Of a stretch of 64,000 bases of DNA, positions 1-9,642 are shown piece after piece. Below the pieces are notes generated by a model. That model worked only from the letters and a program-made list of their open reading frames with translations, ran no database searches and had not been told where the DNA came from. The position numbers were made by a program, and so were the translations under genes. The stretch is from NCBI GenBank assembly GCA_934148845.1, contig CAKPDH010000002.1:1-64000 (forward strand), read 5' to 3'. How positions within the stretch are numbered: position 1 is the stretch's first letter; each line of letters opens with the position of its first letter. The stretch is from an uncultured Bacilli bacterium. Its GTDB lineage: Bacteria > Bacillota_I > Bacilli_A > RF39 > UBA660.

Positions 1-65
1 AATCCTATTGAAAGACTTAATACTGCTAATATTAGTGCAGCTACTGTTATCTTTTTATTTTTCAT
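1..65 (-). CDS. 5' end of a secreted protein, probably TasA/BsaA-like (truncated by window edge)
   Basis: An AGGAGG-type ribosome binding site (GGAGGA, 70-75) precedes an ATG at 65-63, and the frame stays open to the window edge. The 21 visible residues start MKNKKITVAALILAVLSLSIG: a short basic N-terminus and then a hydrophobic stretch, so a signal peptide. The ending LSLSIG resembles the leader of the TasA-like protein at 50209-50913 (IGLSVGFAAFS), which is why a fibre-subunit type is suggested. That family assignment is inference from a few residues only; secretion is more secure. Confidence 0.55.
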   Translation of the reverse strand, partial: MKNKKITVAALILAVLSLSIG

Positions 66-127
66 ATATCCTCCTAGCTTACGTATTAATTTTATCATTA
101 TTTAATGTAATTTACAAGATAAAAAAA

Positions 128-874
128 TTACTTAATACTAAAGTAATCTCTTAAAAATGTTTTTTCAGTTATATATCTTTTATTTATATAAAAAATATGT
201 CTATAGTCTTTTTTCATATCTTCTATTTTATTAATTTTTTTCTCTTTTTTAAAATTATATTCATATATATATCTTTCTAATAAAAATTTATTAAATAGAT
301 CTTTTCTTTTTTTATATAAGTTAAAAGTTTCTTTAAACAAAAAATAAAGATATACATATATTATTTTATTTAAATATAAATATTTTATACTTATTATACT
401 TATAAATATACAAGATATTATTATTGTTAAATTTATACTATTTTTATAACTAGTTAATATATTTAATATAACACTAATTACTTTAGAACCATCTAATGGA
501 TATATAGGTATTATATTTATAATTATTATAAATATATTTATAGCACTTAAATATTTATAGTTTAAAGCAAAAATTAAAGTTAGCATATAATAAAAAATTA
601 TTTGAAATATTATACCTGATATAGCTATAATAAATTCTTCTTTTAATGGTCTATTTATTTTTTCTTCATATTTAATTAATGCACCAAAAGGGAGAATAAT
701 TATTTTATTTATATTCCATTTAAACATAATTGATGTAATTAAATGTCCTACTTCATGGAGTATTATTAATAACATAAAGTAAAATAAGAATCTAAATTGC
801 CCCATTAAAATGAATAATAATAATGTTATTAAAAATATTGGATGTATATATATTTTATTTAATATATTCTTCAT
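128..874 (-). CDS. Site-2-type intramembrane metalloprotease, SpoIVFB-like (M50B)
   Basis: A 248-residue polytopic membrane protein with the zinc motif HEVGH at residues 40-44 inside a hydrophobic helix, LPFGA shortly after it, and a third-ligand motif IYPLDG (Asp about 128) in a later helix. This is the plan of SpoIVFB, which cleaves a membrane-bound pro-sigma factor in the mother cell of Bacillus. The start overlaps the end of the SpoIVFA-like gene by 20 bases, as in the Bacillus spoIVFAB operon. The charged C-terminal tail (from about residue 185) is Lys/Tyr rich; in SpoIVFB the tail is a regulatory CBS domain, which I do not recognise here. The substrate is unknown; a pro-sigma-K is not in the window. 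Confidence 0.8.
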   Translation of the reverse strand: MKNILNKIYIHPIFLITLLLFILMGQFRFLFYFMLLIILHEVGHLITSIMFKWNINKIIILPFGALIKYEEKINRPLKEEFIIAISGIIFQIIFYYMLTLIFALNYKYLSAINIFIIIINIIPIYPLDGSKVISVILNILTSYKNSINLTIIISCIFISIISIKYLYLNKIIYVYLYFLFKETFNLYKKRKDLFNKFLLERYIYEYNFKKEKKINKIEDMKKDYRHIFYINKRYITEKTFLRDYFSIK

Positions 875-1376
875 AATTTAAATTTTTTCCATCTTTTTTA
901 TAAACTAAATAGTAATAATCATCTGCCTCTCCTATTATTGTCCCTTTGCTAACATAGTCATATAATTTAACTCCTACATTATTAATGTTACCATACCATT
1001 CATCTACTCCATCAATTCTTTGTATTACTACAGTATTATTATAATTATCTTTATTTCCTATATATATTACTATACCACTTTCAGCTGACTTTATTGCAGT
1101 ATTTTTTTCTACATATAATTTAGCTCCATCTATATATTTTTCTATTTTATTATAAGTTCTTTTTTCATTAAAAACAGGTTTTATATTTAATATATCTATT
1201 TTACTTATATATTTATTATAAAATTTATTAAAAGTAGAAAATGATATATTAGTATCATATACTTCTTTATAAAATGTGTTTTTAAATGAACTATTTGATT
1301 TTATTAATATTAATATGATTAGTGTAATTATTATAGATATAAATATTTTAGATAGATATATTAAACTTTTTTTCAT
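855..1376 (-). CDS. SpoIVFA-like membrane protein with degenerate M23 (LytM) domain
   Basis: A 173-residue protein with one N-terminal membrane helix (about 8-25), a linker, and a C-terminal domain of about 85-165 that has the beta-rich pattern of M23/LytM domains (SGIVIYIG, TVVIQR, YGNI, VSKGTIIGEA) but no HxH catalytic pair. That is the build of SpoIVFA, the partner that holds and regulates SpoIVFB. Gene order and overlap with the HEVGH protease support the call strongly; the sequence alone would only say 'membrane-anchored inactive M23'. The start has GGTGA 4 bases upstream. It lies directly behind the polC terminator. Confidence 0.7.
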   Translation of the reverse strand: MKKSLIYLSKIFISIIITLIILILIKSNSSFKNTFYKEVYDTNISFSTFNKFYNKYISKIDILNIKPVFNEKRTYNKIEKYIDGAKLYVEKNTAIKSAESGIVIYIGNKDNYNNTVVIQRIDGVDEWYGNINNVGVKLYDYVSKGTIIGEADDYYYLVYKKDGKNLNYEEYIK

Positions 1377-1404
1377 CTCATCACCAATTAATTATATTAT
1401 AAAA

Positions 1405-1426
1405 AAAAGGAGAAATTCCTCCTTTT
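1405..1426 (-). terminator. Rho-independent terminator of polC
   Basis: Arms 1405-1412 and 1419-1426 form an 8-bp perfect stem (AAAAGGAG/CTCCTTTT) with a 6-base loop. On the minus strand it is followed by a run of eight T. It overlaps the polC stop codon. Confidence 0.85.
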
Positions 1427-4400
1427 AATCAAATAAACTAAGTTGATTTGATTCACTCATTCCATCAAAGATTCCCATAAGTTTCATCTTATCTATTAGA
1501 GTTGACGATATTTTTGATCTATATTGAACTTCTTCAATACTTAAAAATGGTCTTTTTTCTCTTTCTTCTACTATATTTTTAGCAACGGTATCTCCTAGTC
1601 CATCTATACTAGAGAAAGGAGGATAAATACTTAAATCATCCTTTACTTTCCATACTGTTGAGTTACTATTATTTAAATCAACTTTTAAAAATTTTATTCC
1701 ACGAGCTGTAGCCTCTAAACATACTTTCAAACTTTCAAGTTGTCCTAATTCTTTATTTGTAGCTTCAAATCCTTTATTTTGAATTTCTAATATTTTGCTT
1801 TTTATTGCATCATAGCCTTTAATCATAACTTCAATATCAACATCTGTTGCTTTTGAAGTAAGCCAAGATGCATAAAAATACACAGGCATATGCACTTTAT
1901 ACCAAGCAATTCTAAAAGCACTTATTACATATGCAGCAGCATGAGCTTTTGGAAACATATATTTAATTTTTCCACATGAATTAATGAACCAATCCTCTAT
2001 ACCTGCTTCTTCCATAGTCTTTTTATGTGCACTCCAAGTTTCTGGATCTTTACTTGCTCTTCCCTTACGTACAAATTCCATTATTTTAAATGCTTTTATA
2101 GGCTCTACTCCATGGTACATAAGATATACCATAATATCATCACGACATCCTATTACTTCTTTAAATGGAACAATCTTATTTTTTATTAATTCCTGTGCAT
2201 TGCCAAGCCACACATCTGTTCCATGTGATAATCCTGATATTTTAATAAGTTCTGCAAATGTCGTAGGTTTAGTTTCTGCAACCATTCCTATTGTAAAATT
2301 TGTTCCAAATTCAGGGATACCAAGTGTACCTGTTTGACACATAATTTGTTCATTAGTTACTCCAAGTGCTTTTGTACTTGTAAATATACTCATTGTTTCT
2401 TTATCGTCTAAAGGTACTTTTAAAATATCTGTATGAGTTAGGTCTTGAATCATTCTAAGCTGAGTAGGATCTGAATGTCCAAGAATATCTAATTTAAGTA
2501 AATCTTGATCTATTGCATGGTAATCAAAGTGAGTTGTTCTCCAAGCACTATTTGGATCATCTGCTGGAAATTGAAATGGTGTAAAATCTGAGACATCCAT
2601 ATAATCTGGTACTACAACAATTCCACCTGGATGCTGTCCCGTTGTTCTTTTAACTCCCGTACATCCAAGCGCTAAACGTTCAACTTCTGCACTTCTCATA
2701 ATGATATTATGATCCTCACAATATCCTTTTACAAATCCATACGCAGTTTTGTCAGCAACAGTTCCTATAGTTCCTGCTCTATATACATTATCAACTCCAA
2801 ATAAAACCTTAGTATATTCATGTGCTGATGCTTGATTTAAATCAGAAAAATTCAAGTCAATATCTGGAACCTTATCAGCATTAAAACCTAAGAAAGTTGC
2901 AAAAGGCATATCTTGACCATCTTTATACATAAACTCTCCACAATTTGGACATTTTTTATCTGGAAGATCAAATCCACTTGAATATGTTGCTCCAAGTTCT
3001 AATCCATTTTCATCTTTAAATATGCTTGTTTTACACTTTAAACATCTATAATGAGCTGGAAGTGGATTTACTTCAGTTATTCCCATCATTGTTGCAACAA
3101 AACTAGAACCAACAGATCCACGTGATCCTACCAAATATCCATCATCATTAGAATGTTTAACGAGTCTTTGAGCTATTAAATATATAGGATCGAATCCACC
3201 TCCTATAATTCCTCCTAACTCTTTTTTTAACTTTTCTTCTAGTATTTTATCAGTTAATTCGCATTCATCATTATATGTTTCTTTTATATAATTTCTTAAT
3301 GTATCTTTTACACTTGAAAAACCTTCAAGTATTATTTTATGAATTAATTTAAATGTTTCTTTAGTTATATCTTCATCAGATATTTCAGGATACATTTTTT
3401 TTACATTATAATTACAACATTTATATACAATATCACCATATAATTCTTTAGCAATTCTCTCTTCTATATTAAAAGGTAATTCATCTCCATACCATTCACT
3501 TGCTTTAGTGTATACTAAATCAGTAACTACTCTAGGACAATCTAGATAAGACTTGCCATCATCACTTTTTACACGAGGAGAAAATGGTATTCCACCTGTA
3601 TCAATAATTACTTCAATTTCATCTACCATATCAAGTATTTTATTAGTATTTGTAATTACTATTTCTTCACTTAAATTATTTCCTAAAAAGCTAAAATCAT
3701 CTAGCATTTCTCTTGTAGTACGAAAATGCTGTGAAGGTATACTTGTTATACTTGATTTTGCAAGAGGATGTCTTCCACCACCTGGTACTTTTTGATTAAC
3801 AATAATTTCTCTATATATTTTATCTTCTCTTTTAAAATGATGAACATCACCTGTAGCTACTATAATTTTACCACTATCTTTTGTAGCATTTACTATTTTT
3901 CTTATATGATTTTCAATTTCTAATTCATCTTTAAAATCACTTGTTTGAATTAAATGACTATAAACTTCAGGTGGTTGAACTTCTACGTAATCATAAAAAT
4001 TTATTATATTAGTTAATTCTTGTCCATCTTTACTTCTAGATTCTAAAAATACTTCTGATTCATAGCAGCCACTACCTATTAATAAACCTTCTCTTAATTC
4101 TGCTAATTTACTTCTAAGTATTCTTGGAGTTTTATATAAATAAACGGTATTAGCAAGTGATATAATTTTAAATAAATTTTTAAGTCCAGTTTTGTTTTTA
4201 GCTATTGCATTAAAATGATATGTTCTACCAAATTTATATATTTCATCTCTTGATATTAATTTTTCTAAATCTGATATAGTTTTAAAATTTTGTGATATTA
4301 ATTTTTGAACCATTTTATGAAAAACTAAAGCCGTTCCTTCAGCATCGTAATCTGCTCTATGATGCGCATCTTCATCAAACTCCACATTATATCTTTTAAC

Positions 4401-6182
4401 AAGAGCTGATAAACTATGACGAGCAAATCCTTGATCAAGTGTTCTAGATAATTCTAAAGTATCTATTACAGTGTTTTTAAATTCACCAAGATTATATTTT
4501 TTCATAGACATTTCTATAAATGATATATCGAATTTAGCATTGTGCGCTACCATCGGAGCATCTGATGTCCATTGTAAAAATCTTTTAGTTACATTTTCTT
4601 CACTATCTTTATCTTTAACCATATCATCTGTTATACAAGTAAGTTCAGTAATTTTATCAGGTATATGCCTAAATGGATTTATTAATTCATCAAATCTATC
4701 TATTATTACGCCATCTTTTATTTTTACAGCACCTATTTCAATCATTTGATCTCCACCTGCTGCATTAAAACCAGTTGTTTCTGTATCAAATACAACATAA
4801 GTTGTACCTGACAAATTAATATTTTTTGGTCTAACTACAATATTTACAGTATCATCTACAAGAGTTAATTCTGTTCCATATAAACCTTTAAATATTGGAG
4901 GATTCTTGATTTTCTCTTTTACATCTTCTAATTCTTTTAAAAGTTCCTCATTACTATCTTCACTTATTTTATTTTCAAGTTCAGCTTTTAAAGATGAAAG
5001 CTTTTTTCTTATATCTTTATTATGTGAATTTATAATACCATAAGCAATTGGAAAAGCTTGACAACCATTATGATCAGTGATCGCTACACCTCTATATCCC
5101 ATATCAATGGCTCTGCTTACAAGTTCACAAGTATGCTTTCCAAGATCAATTTTAGTTAATCCATCCATTTGACTCATCATCGTATGTGCATGAAGTTCTA
5201 CTCTTTTTACCAAAGCATCGTCTATTATTTCTTCTTCTTTATAATCACTATAGTTTATATCTATAATACTTAGTACATCCTCAGATGAATATTTATCTTC
5301 TTTTATTGAACCTCTTACTTTATAATAATTACCACATTTTAATAACTTGCTTAATCTATCTGCTTCTTCCTTACTATTTACAAACATTTTTCCATATATA
5401 CTATCTGTTTTATCAGTAAGTTTCAAAGTAAATATTCTAAGATCTGTTTTAGTTTCCCTAATATCTATTCCAAATATCATAACTTCTAAAGCAATTAATG
5501 GTATTTTTCCTACAATAGTATCTACTCTACTTATTTTAGTATCAATAACTCTTCCAAGTATAACTTTCGGATCATCAACTGTTTCAACTTGCTTTGGAGT
5601 ATAATTTTTCATCCAATTTGGTTTTGGAGCTTGTTTTTCTTCTTTTACAACATATGGAACTTCTACGACTTTTTTAGATTCTATTTGTTCAACTACTTTA
5701 GATTCTTCATCTAAATCTACAAGTATACTAATATTAAGCGTATATCCAACACAACTTAAAAAATTAAATATTTCTTCTTTATATTCTTCCATCTTTTTTA
5801 ATTCTGCTACATTATTTACATATATTGTAAAATTGTCACCTTCTACATTTACTTTACTGTCTATAAATATTTCTAGCATTTTACTTTTTTTACTTAATAA
5901 GTCTAATATATGTTTATAATATTCAATTAATAGATCATTATTTTTTTCTTTTGCATTAAATATAATTTTAATACTATTTACATCATCAAAATATCTTTCT
6001 AATTCTTTTTTAAATTCTATATATATATTTAATGGTATATTTGTATTACTATCAAAATAAAATATATAATTATTTCTATCTTTATTAGAAACAATTTTTT
6101 TTAATTCACAATTATATAATACATTTTTACATTCAAGAGATATATTTAATTTTTCTAATAATTGCTCAAATTTTGACTGCAT
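1425..6182 (-). CDS. polC: DNA polymerase III alpha subunit, PolC type
   Basis: Replicative polymerase of low-GC Gram-positives, 1585 residues. Order seen: an N-terminal region with an OB-fold (about 205-310), PHP domain beginning VELHAHT (about 328), the inserted DEDD 3'-5' proofreading exonuclease starting FDTETTG (about 464), the PHP remainder, a four-cysteine zinc site near 1044-1079 (CLKC, CPNC), the palm with PDIDLNFSD near 1100, and the fingers and duplex-binding parts. The last residues QLSLF are a beta-clamp binding motif. It is longer than Bacillus PolC (about 1437 residues); part of the excess is a charged helical insertion of about 45 residues in the PHP domain before the exonuclease. 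Transcription ends at the strong hairpin over its stop codon. Confidence 0.97.
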   Translation of the reverse strand: MQSKFEQLLEKLNISLECKNVLYNCELKKIVSNKDRNNYIFYFDSNTNIPLNIYIEFKKELERYFDDVNSIKIIFNAKEKNNDLLIEYYKHILDLLSKKSKMLEIFIDSKVNVEGDNFTIYVNNVAELKKMEEYKEEIFNFLSCVGYTLNISILVDLDEESKVVEQIESKKVVEVPYVVKEEKQAPKPNWMKNYTPKQVETVDDPKVILGRVIDTKISRVDTIVGKIPLIALEVMIFGIDIRETKTDLRIFTLKLTDKTDSIYGKMFVNSKEEADRLSKLLKCGNYYKVRGSIKEDKYSSEDVLSIIDINYSDYKEEEIIDDALVKRVELHAHTMMSQMDGLTKIDLGKHTCELVSRAIDMGYRGVAITDHNGCQAFPIAYGIINSHNKDIRKKLSSLKAELENKISEDSNEELLKELEDVKEKIKNPPIFKGLYGTELTLVDDTVNIVVRPKNINLSGTTYVVFDTETTGFNAAGGDQMIEIGAVKIKDGVIIDRFDELINPFRHIPDKITELTCITDDMVKDKDSEENVTKRFLQWTSDAPMVAHNAKFDISFIEMSMKKYNLGEFKNTVIDTLELSRTLDQGFARHSLSALVKRYNVEFDEDAHHRADYDAEGTALVFHKMVQKLISQNFKTISDLEKLISRDEIYKFGRTYHFNAIAKNKTGLKNLFKIISLANTVYLYKTPRILRSKLAELREGLLIGSGCYESEVFLESRSKDGQELTNIINFYDYVEVQPPEVYSHLIQTSDFKDELEIENHIRKIVNATKDSGKIIVATGDVHHFKREDKIYREIIVNQKVPGGGRHPLAKSSITSIPSQHFRTTREMLDDFSFLGNNLSEEIVITNTNKILDMVDEIEVIIDTGGIPFSPRVKSDDGKSYLDCPRVVTDLVYTKASEWYGDELPFNIEERIAKELYGDIVYKCCNYNVKKMYPEISDEDITKETFKLIHKIILEGFSSVKDTLRNYIKETYNDECELTDKILEEKLKKELGGIIGGGFDPIYLIAQRLVKHSNDDGYLVGSRGSVGSSFVATMMGITEVNPLPAHYRCLKCKTSIFKDENGLELGATYSSGFDLPDKKCPNCGEFMYKDGQDMPFATFLGFNADKVPDIDLNFSDLNQASAHEYTKVLFGVDNVYRAGTIGTVADKTAYGFVKGYCEDHNIIMRSAEVERLALGCTGVKRTTGQHPGGIVVVPDYMDVSDFTPFQFPADDPNSAWRTTHFDYHAIDQDLLKLDILGHSDPTQLRMIQDLTHTDILKVPLDDKETMSIFTSTKALGVTNEQIMCQTGTLGIPEFGTNFTIGMVAETKPTTFAELIKISGLSHGTDVWLGNAQELIKNKIVPFKEVIGCRDDIMVYLMYHGVEPIKAFKIMEFVRKGRASKDPETWSAHKKTMEEAGIEDWFINSCGKIKYMFPKAHAAAYVISAFRIAWYKVHMPVYFYASWLTSKATDVDIEVMIKGYDAIKSKILEIQNKGFEATNKELGQLESLKVCLEATARGIKFLKVDLNNSNSTVWKVKDDLSIYPPFSSIDGLGDTVAKNIVEEREKRPFLSIEEVQYRSKISSTLIDKMKLMGIFDGMSESNQLSLFD

Positions 6183-6392
6183 AATACCACCAATTTATAG
6201 TATATCAAAAATTTAACTTAAATTAAATATTTTTTTCTATTAAAAATTATATTTTATAATATAATATACTTGAAAATACCTAAACAAAAATTTTTAAAAA
6301 ATTTAATATACTATATTGTTTTAAATATAATTTTAATAATATTATATATAACTACAAAAAAAATAAAAATTAGATAAATAGATAAAATAAAA

Positions 6393-6408
6393 GAGAACCA
6401 AAGTTCTC
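6393..6408 (-). terminator. Terminator of the repeat-containing gene at 6411-8711
   Basis: Six-bp stem GAGAAC/GTTCTC (6393-6398 with 6403-6408) and a 4-base loop, followed on the minus strand by TTTTATTTTA. Confidence 0.7.
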
Positions 6409-6410
6409 AT

Positions 6411-8711
6411 TTATTTAACAATTTTTTTACCTTTTGTATTATTTTCATCTTCAATTTCTGCAAGCTTTTCATTTAATAAATTTTCAATCCAAGAATTCTT
6501 TTTCACTTGAAATAACTTATCAAAATTAAGTACAAGTTCTTTTTCGTCTATATAGTTTCCACTTTTTACTGGTTTTAATTCTTTTAAATTAGAATCATAC
6601 ACATATGTTATTGATTTAGCAGATAATTTTTTTAACCTTTTTATATTTGCAAATTTAATCTTACATCTTTCTTTTTTACCTTCACTATTTATAAATACAT
6701 AATCAGTCGCTTTATGTTGTTCATAATATTTTTCAAGTGCCGAGAATAATTTTTTATAATCAACATAACTAACTTTATTTGAATCAGTTACTCTAAAATT
6801 TTTGTCCTTTATTTCCTGTTGTATAGAGTCATATATAGAAGCTGCTAAATTTCCACCTGACTTATATACCCCACTAGTATCATCACTTACAACTGCTTCT
6901 GGAGCTTTTTCAGAATCACTTTGATTTAAAGGCTCACTTGCTCTTCTCATAGCATCATTATATGAATCAGAAGATTGATTTGTTTCTGTTTCTTTGACAA
7001 ATTCTCTTGTTGCAAATAAATCAAATGGATCATCATCTAGTAATTCTGATGCATCTGGAGCTTTTTCAGAATTGCTTTGATTTAAAGACTCACTTGCTCT
7101 TCTCATAGCATCATTATATGAATCAGAAGATTGATTTGTTTCTGTTTCTTTGACAAATCCTATTGTTGCAAATAAATCAACTATATCATCATCTAGTAAT
7201 TCTGATGCATCTGGAGCTTTTTCAGAATTGCTTTGATTTAAAGGCTCACTTGCTCTTTCTGTTGATGACATTACTTGTCTTTTTGAATTAATTATCTCAG
7301 ATACTTTTTCTAATCTGCTTAAAAGTTCTTTTTTTTCCTCACTAGGAGCCAAGCTGTTTACTCTTCTCATAGCATTATTATATGAATCAGAAGATTGATC
7401 TATTTCTGCTTTTTTGACAAGTTCTTCTATTTTTTTTAATAACTCAGCTACCTTATTTTCTAAATCTTTCTTTACTTTAAGCTCTGGAAGTGAATCTATA
7501 TAAGTCTTAGCCGCATCATAATTTCCAAAAGATAAAATCTCATTAGCAGTATTTACCATTTTCTTTATTTCATCATTATATTCATCATATGCTGAAACAA
7601 TTTCTTCTGGATTTTGATATTTTGTCCCAACTATTTTAAAATCGTTAAATTTACATATATATCTTTTACCACATATTGCTTGGGCTACATCGGAAATGTT
7701 CGCTCCTTGTGACACTCTGCATATCGTAAATCCATTTTCTCTAGCATAGTCACTTTCTTTAGTTGCAGCAGCATCAAATATAATTGGACTATTCATTGTA
7801 TCCATAGACATTTTTGTGGAAATAATTTTATCTGTATATTTGTGTACCCAAAATAATAAATTTTCTTTTACTTTTTCATCAGTTATTTTTTCTAGTATTT
7901 GTTTTACTTTTTCCAAATTACTATTTGCTTCTTCTATATTGCTTGCTGATATGTCTTTTGCTATAGTTGTAAGTAATTCAAAAGCCTGAGCACTTAATTT
8001 TGAATTAGAATTTTCTATGTCTTTACTTTCATCTTCTATAGTAGATACATCCTCACTAACTACTTTATCTTTCTTTGTAATCTTATTTAAAATTTCATCA
8101 TATTTTTCTTGTTCTTTTTGATTAAGATTTATTTCTTGATAGTTTTCTAATGAAACTAAGCTTAAGGCTTTCGCTAATTTATTTAGACAAGTAATTAAAT
8201 ATTTTTGTTCTTTTTTTATTTCTTTTGATCTCTTAGAAGCTGCAATACGTTCATTACGATTTAATATTTTGCCATCAGAATCTATATCCATAGTCATTAA
8301 AATAACATTTACCCCATTAATTTCATCTGCAAGTTTTTTACCATAATCCTCAAGTTCTTTTTTTAAATTTAATAATTCTTCTTTTGACTTTGATGCTATA
8401 TCAATTATTAATTTATCATACACTTTTGTGTAATCCTCTTCTTGTAATTTTTTTAATGCTTTCTCTATTTTATTCTGTTCAAATATCTCTAAGTTTTTTC
8501 TTATATTTAATATATATCCATTATAATTTTCTTCTTTGTATTCTCCATATCTTTCCTTAATTTTTTTATCAACAATATCGCCTATATTCTTTTCTGCATT
8601 TTTAATTAATTGCTTTTTAAATTTTAAATTAGATAGATAATTTTTTCTTTTTTCAATCAGTTGATTATACAAATTTAATTTTTCATCTATTAACTCAATA
8701 TAATTAGTCAT
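6411..8711 (-). CDS. Large coiled-coil protein with internal tandem repeats, function unknown
   Basis: A 766-residue, Lys/Glu-rich protein without signal peptide or membrane helix. Residues 1-235 look like long helices and coiled coil (many Lys-Glu-Leu heptad-like stretches, e.g. ELLNLKKELEDYGKK). A possible folded core with cysteines lies at about 310-365 (FTICRVSQG, AICGKRYICKF). Residues about 480-610 carry a 52-residue tandem repeat (units begin RASEPLNQSNSEKAPDASEL), and the C-terminal 130 residues look globular with many aromatic residues. An earlier decayed repeat (SSDSYNNAMRRVNSL) sits at about 440-455. It lies between polC and a prepilin gene, with an own terminator, so probably its own unit. 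I recognise no family. Confidence 0.75.
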   Translation of the reverse strand: MTNYIELIDEKLNLYNQLIEKRKNYLSNLKFKKQLIKNAEKNIGDIVDKKIKERYGEYKEENYNGYILNIRKNLEIFEQNKIEKALKKLQEEDYTKVYDKLIIDIASKSKEELLNLKKELEDYGKKLADEINGVNVILMTMDIDSDGKILNRNERIAASKRSKEIKKEQKYLITCLNKLAKALSLVSLENYQEINLNQKEQEKYDEILNKITKKDKVVSEDVSTIEDESKDIENSNSKLSAQAFELLTTIAKDISASNIEEANSNLEKVKQILEKITDEKVKENLLFWVHKYTDKIISTKMSMDTMNSPIIFDAAATKESDYARENGFTICRVSQGANISDVAQAICGKRYICKFNDFKIVGTKYQNPEEIVSAYDEYNDEIKKMVNTANEILSFGNYDAAKTYIDSLPELKVKKDLENKVAELLKKIEELVKKAEIDQSSDSYNNAMRRVNSLAPSEEKKELLSRLEKVSEIINSKRQVMSSTERASEPLNQSNSEKAPDASELLDDDIVDLFATIGFVKETETNQSSDSYNDAMRRASESLNQSNSEKAPDASELLDDDPFDLFATREFVKETETNQSSDSYNDAMRRASEPLNQSDSEKAPEAVVSDDTSGVYKSGGNLAASIYDSIQQEIKDKNFRVTDSNKVSYVDYKKLFSALEKYYEQHKATDYVFINSEGKKERCKIKFANIKRLKKLSAKSITYVYDSNLKELKPVKSGNYIDEKELVLNFDKLFQVKKNSWIENLLNEKLAEIEDENNTKGKKIVK
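6901..7260 (-). repeat. 156-bp in-frame tandem repeat, about 2.3 copies
   Basis: The word GGAGCTTTTTCAGAAT (or ..AATC) recurs at 6901, 7057 and 7213, exactly 156 bp (52 codons) apart, with only a few substitutions between copies. A more decayed partial copy is visible near 7360-7430 (ATAGCATTATTATATGAATC). The near identity of the inner copies points to recent expansion. Confidence 0.9.
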
Positions 8712-8729
8712 TCTTAACTTCCTTTCTTA

Positions 8730-9074
8730 TTAATATGAACAATTGTAATCTTTATTATTATACTTATACACACAAGTATAAGTTTTATCTTCCTCTAAAG
8801 AACATACTAGCATTCCACCTAAATTGCTTTGACTATCAGATATAAGGTCTTCACCTTTTAATAAAGCTATACTTATATTTTTAGGATCTACATTACTATT
8901 ACTTTTAATATACGTATTAGCAGCTAAACATATATCCTTTATTAGAGTTTGTTCTTGTTTTTCTTTATCATTTTTAGCAACACCTATTAAATTTGGGAAA
9001 GTTACCATAAACATTAAAGAAATTATAAGTACTACACCAATTAATTCAATTAAAGTAAAACCCTTTCTATTCAT
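8730..9074 (-). CDS. Type IV prepilin-like protein (N-methylation motif)
   Basis: A 114-residue protein starting MNRKGFTLIELIG, the class III signal with cleavage expected after Gly and Glu at +5, followed by one hydrophobic helix. The C-terminal domain has two cysteines flanking a loop (LVCSLEEDKTYTCVY) and a third cysteine near the end. An upstream in-frame ATG at 9086 exists, but GGTGG lies five bases before the ATG at 9074, and starting there puts the methylation motif at the usual place. Such proteins are pilins or pseudopilins (ComGC and relatives). No prepilin peptidase, ATPase or platform protein is in this window. Confidence 0.8.
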   Translation of the reverse strand: MNRKGFTLIELIGVVLIISLMFMVTFPNLIGVAKNDKEKQEQTLIKDICLAANTYIKSNSNVDPKNISIALLKGEDLISDSQSNLGGMLVCSLEEDKTYTCVYKYNNKDYNCSY

Positions 9075-9108
9075 ATTACCACCCATACATGTTTATTTTA
9101 ACATAAAA

Positions 9109-9137
9109 AGTATAAATACTCAATTAATATTTATACT
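9109..9137 (-). terminator. Terminator downstream of the gene at 9136-9588
   Basis: Ten-bp stem AGTATAAATA/TATTTATACT (9109-9118, 9128-9137), 9-base loop, followed on the minus strand by TTTTTATG. It overlaps the stop codon. Confidence 0.7.
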
Positions 9138-9588
9138 AAATATTTAAATTTTCTCTTAAATTTACTTTACTATTTTCAGATAATATTAACATTTCCCTAT
9201 TAGTTAATTTCTTTTTTATAATAAGATAAAGTTTATCATTAAATTTAATAGTTTCAAATTTATTTAAGAAATTAAAATTTATATCATCAATTTCATATAC
9301 AAACTTAGTTTTTTTAGTAATAATGTTCATATCTACCTGTTTTTTTAAATAATTATAATATTCAAAATCCTCTCTTTTTAAACTAAGCGCTACACCATAA
9401 TTATTATCAATATAAATAACTATATCATAAAATCCTTCTATTGTTATATTATATTTATCATCAAGCATTTTAAATAAATCTTTTAAATATTTTTCTAGTT
9501 CATCTAAATTTTCAAAATTCACTTGATTCATTAATTCTTTTTTTATAAATATATTTGTTGTTACATCATCAATAAATCTTATAATCAA
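9136..9588 (-). CDS. Hypothetical protein, 150 residues
   Basis: A soluble-looking protein of 150 residues with alternating beta-like and charged helical segments (IRFIDDV, LDELEKYLKDLFKML, YDIVIYID, KLYLIIKK) and no signal peptide. The start is TTG (9588-9586) with GGTGA upstream; no in-frame ATG is available near it. It lies just downstream of ysxC but beyond that gene's terminator, so it has either read-through or an own promoter. I recognise no family. Confidence 0.6.
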   Translation of the reverse strand: MIIRFIDDVTTNIFIKKELMNQVNFENLDELEKYLKDLFKMLDDKYNITIEGFYDIVIYIDNNYGVALSLKREDFEYYNYLKKQVDMNIITKKTKFVYEIDDINFNFLNKFETIKFNDKLYLIIKKKLTNREMLILSENSKVNLRENLNI

Positions 9589-9614
9589 GTTATCACCTAT
9601 ATTATGTTATGAAA

Positions 9615-9642
9615 AAAGAACAAATAAGCTACATTGTTCTTT
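9615..9642 (-). terminator. Terminator of ysxC
   Basis: Stem AAAGAACA/TGTTCTTT (9615-9622, 9635-9642) with a 12-base loop, then TTT on the minus strand. It overlaps the 3' end of ysxC. Confidence 0.65.

Noticed and set aside
1984..5604. Four open frames on the plus strand opposite polC
   Set aside because: They mirror polC codons, have no binding sites in proper position and no recognisable protein; shadows.
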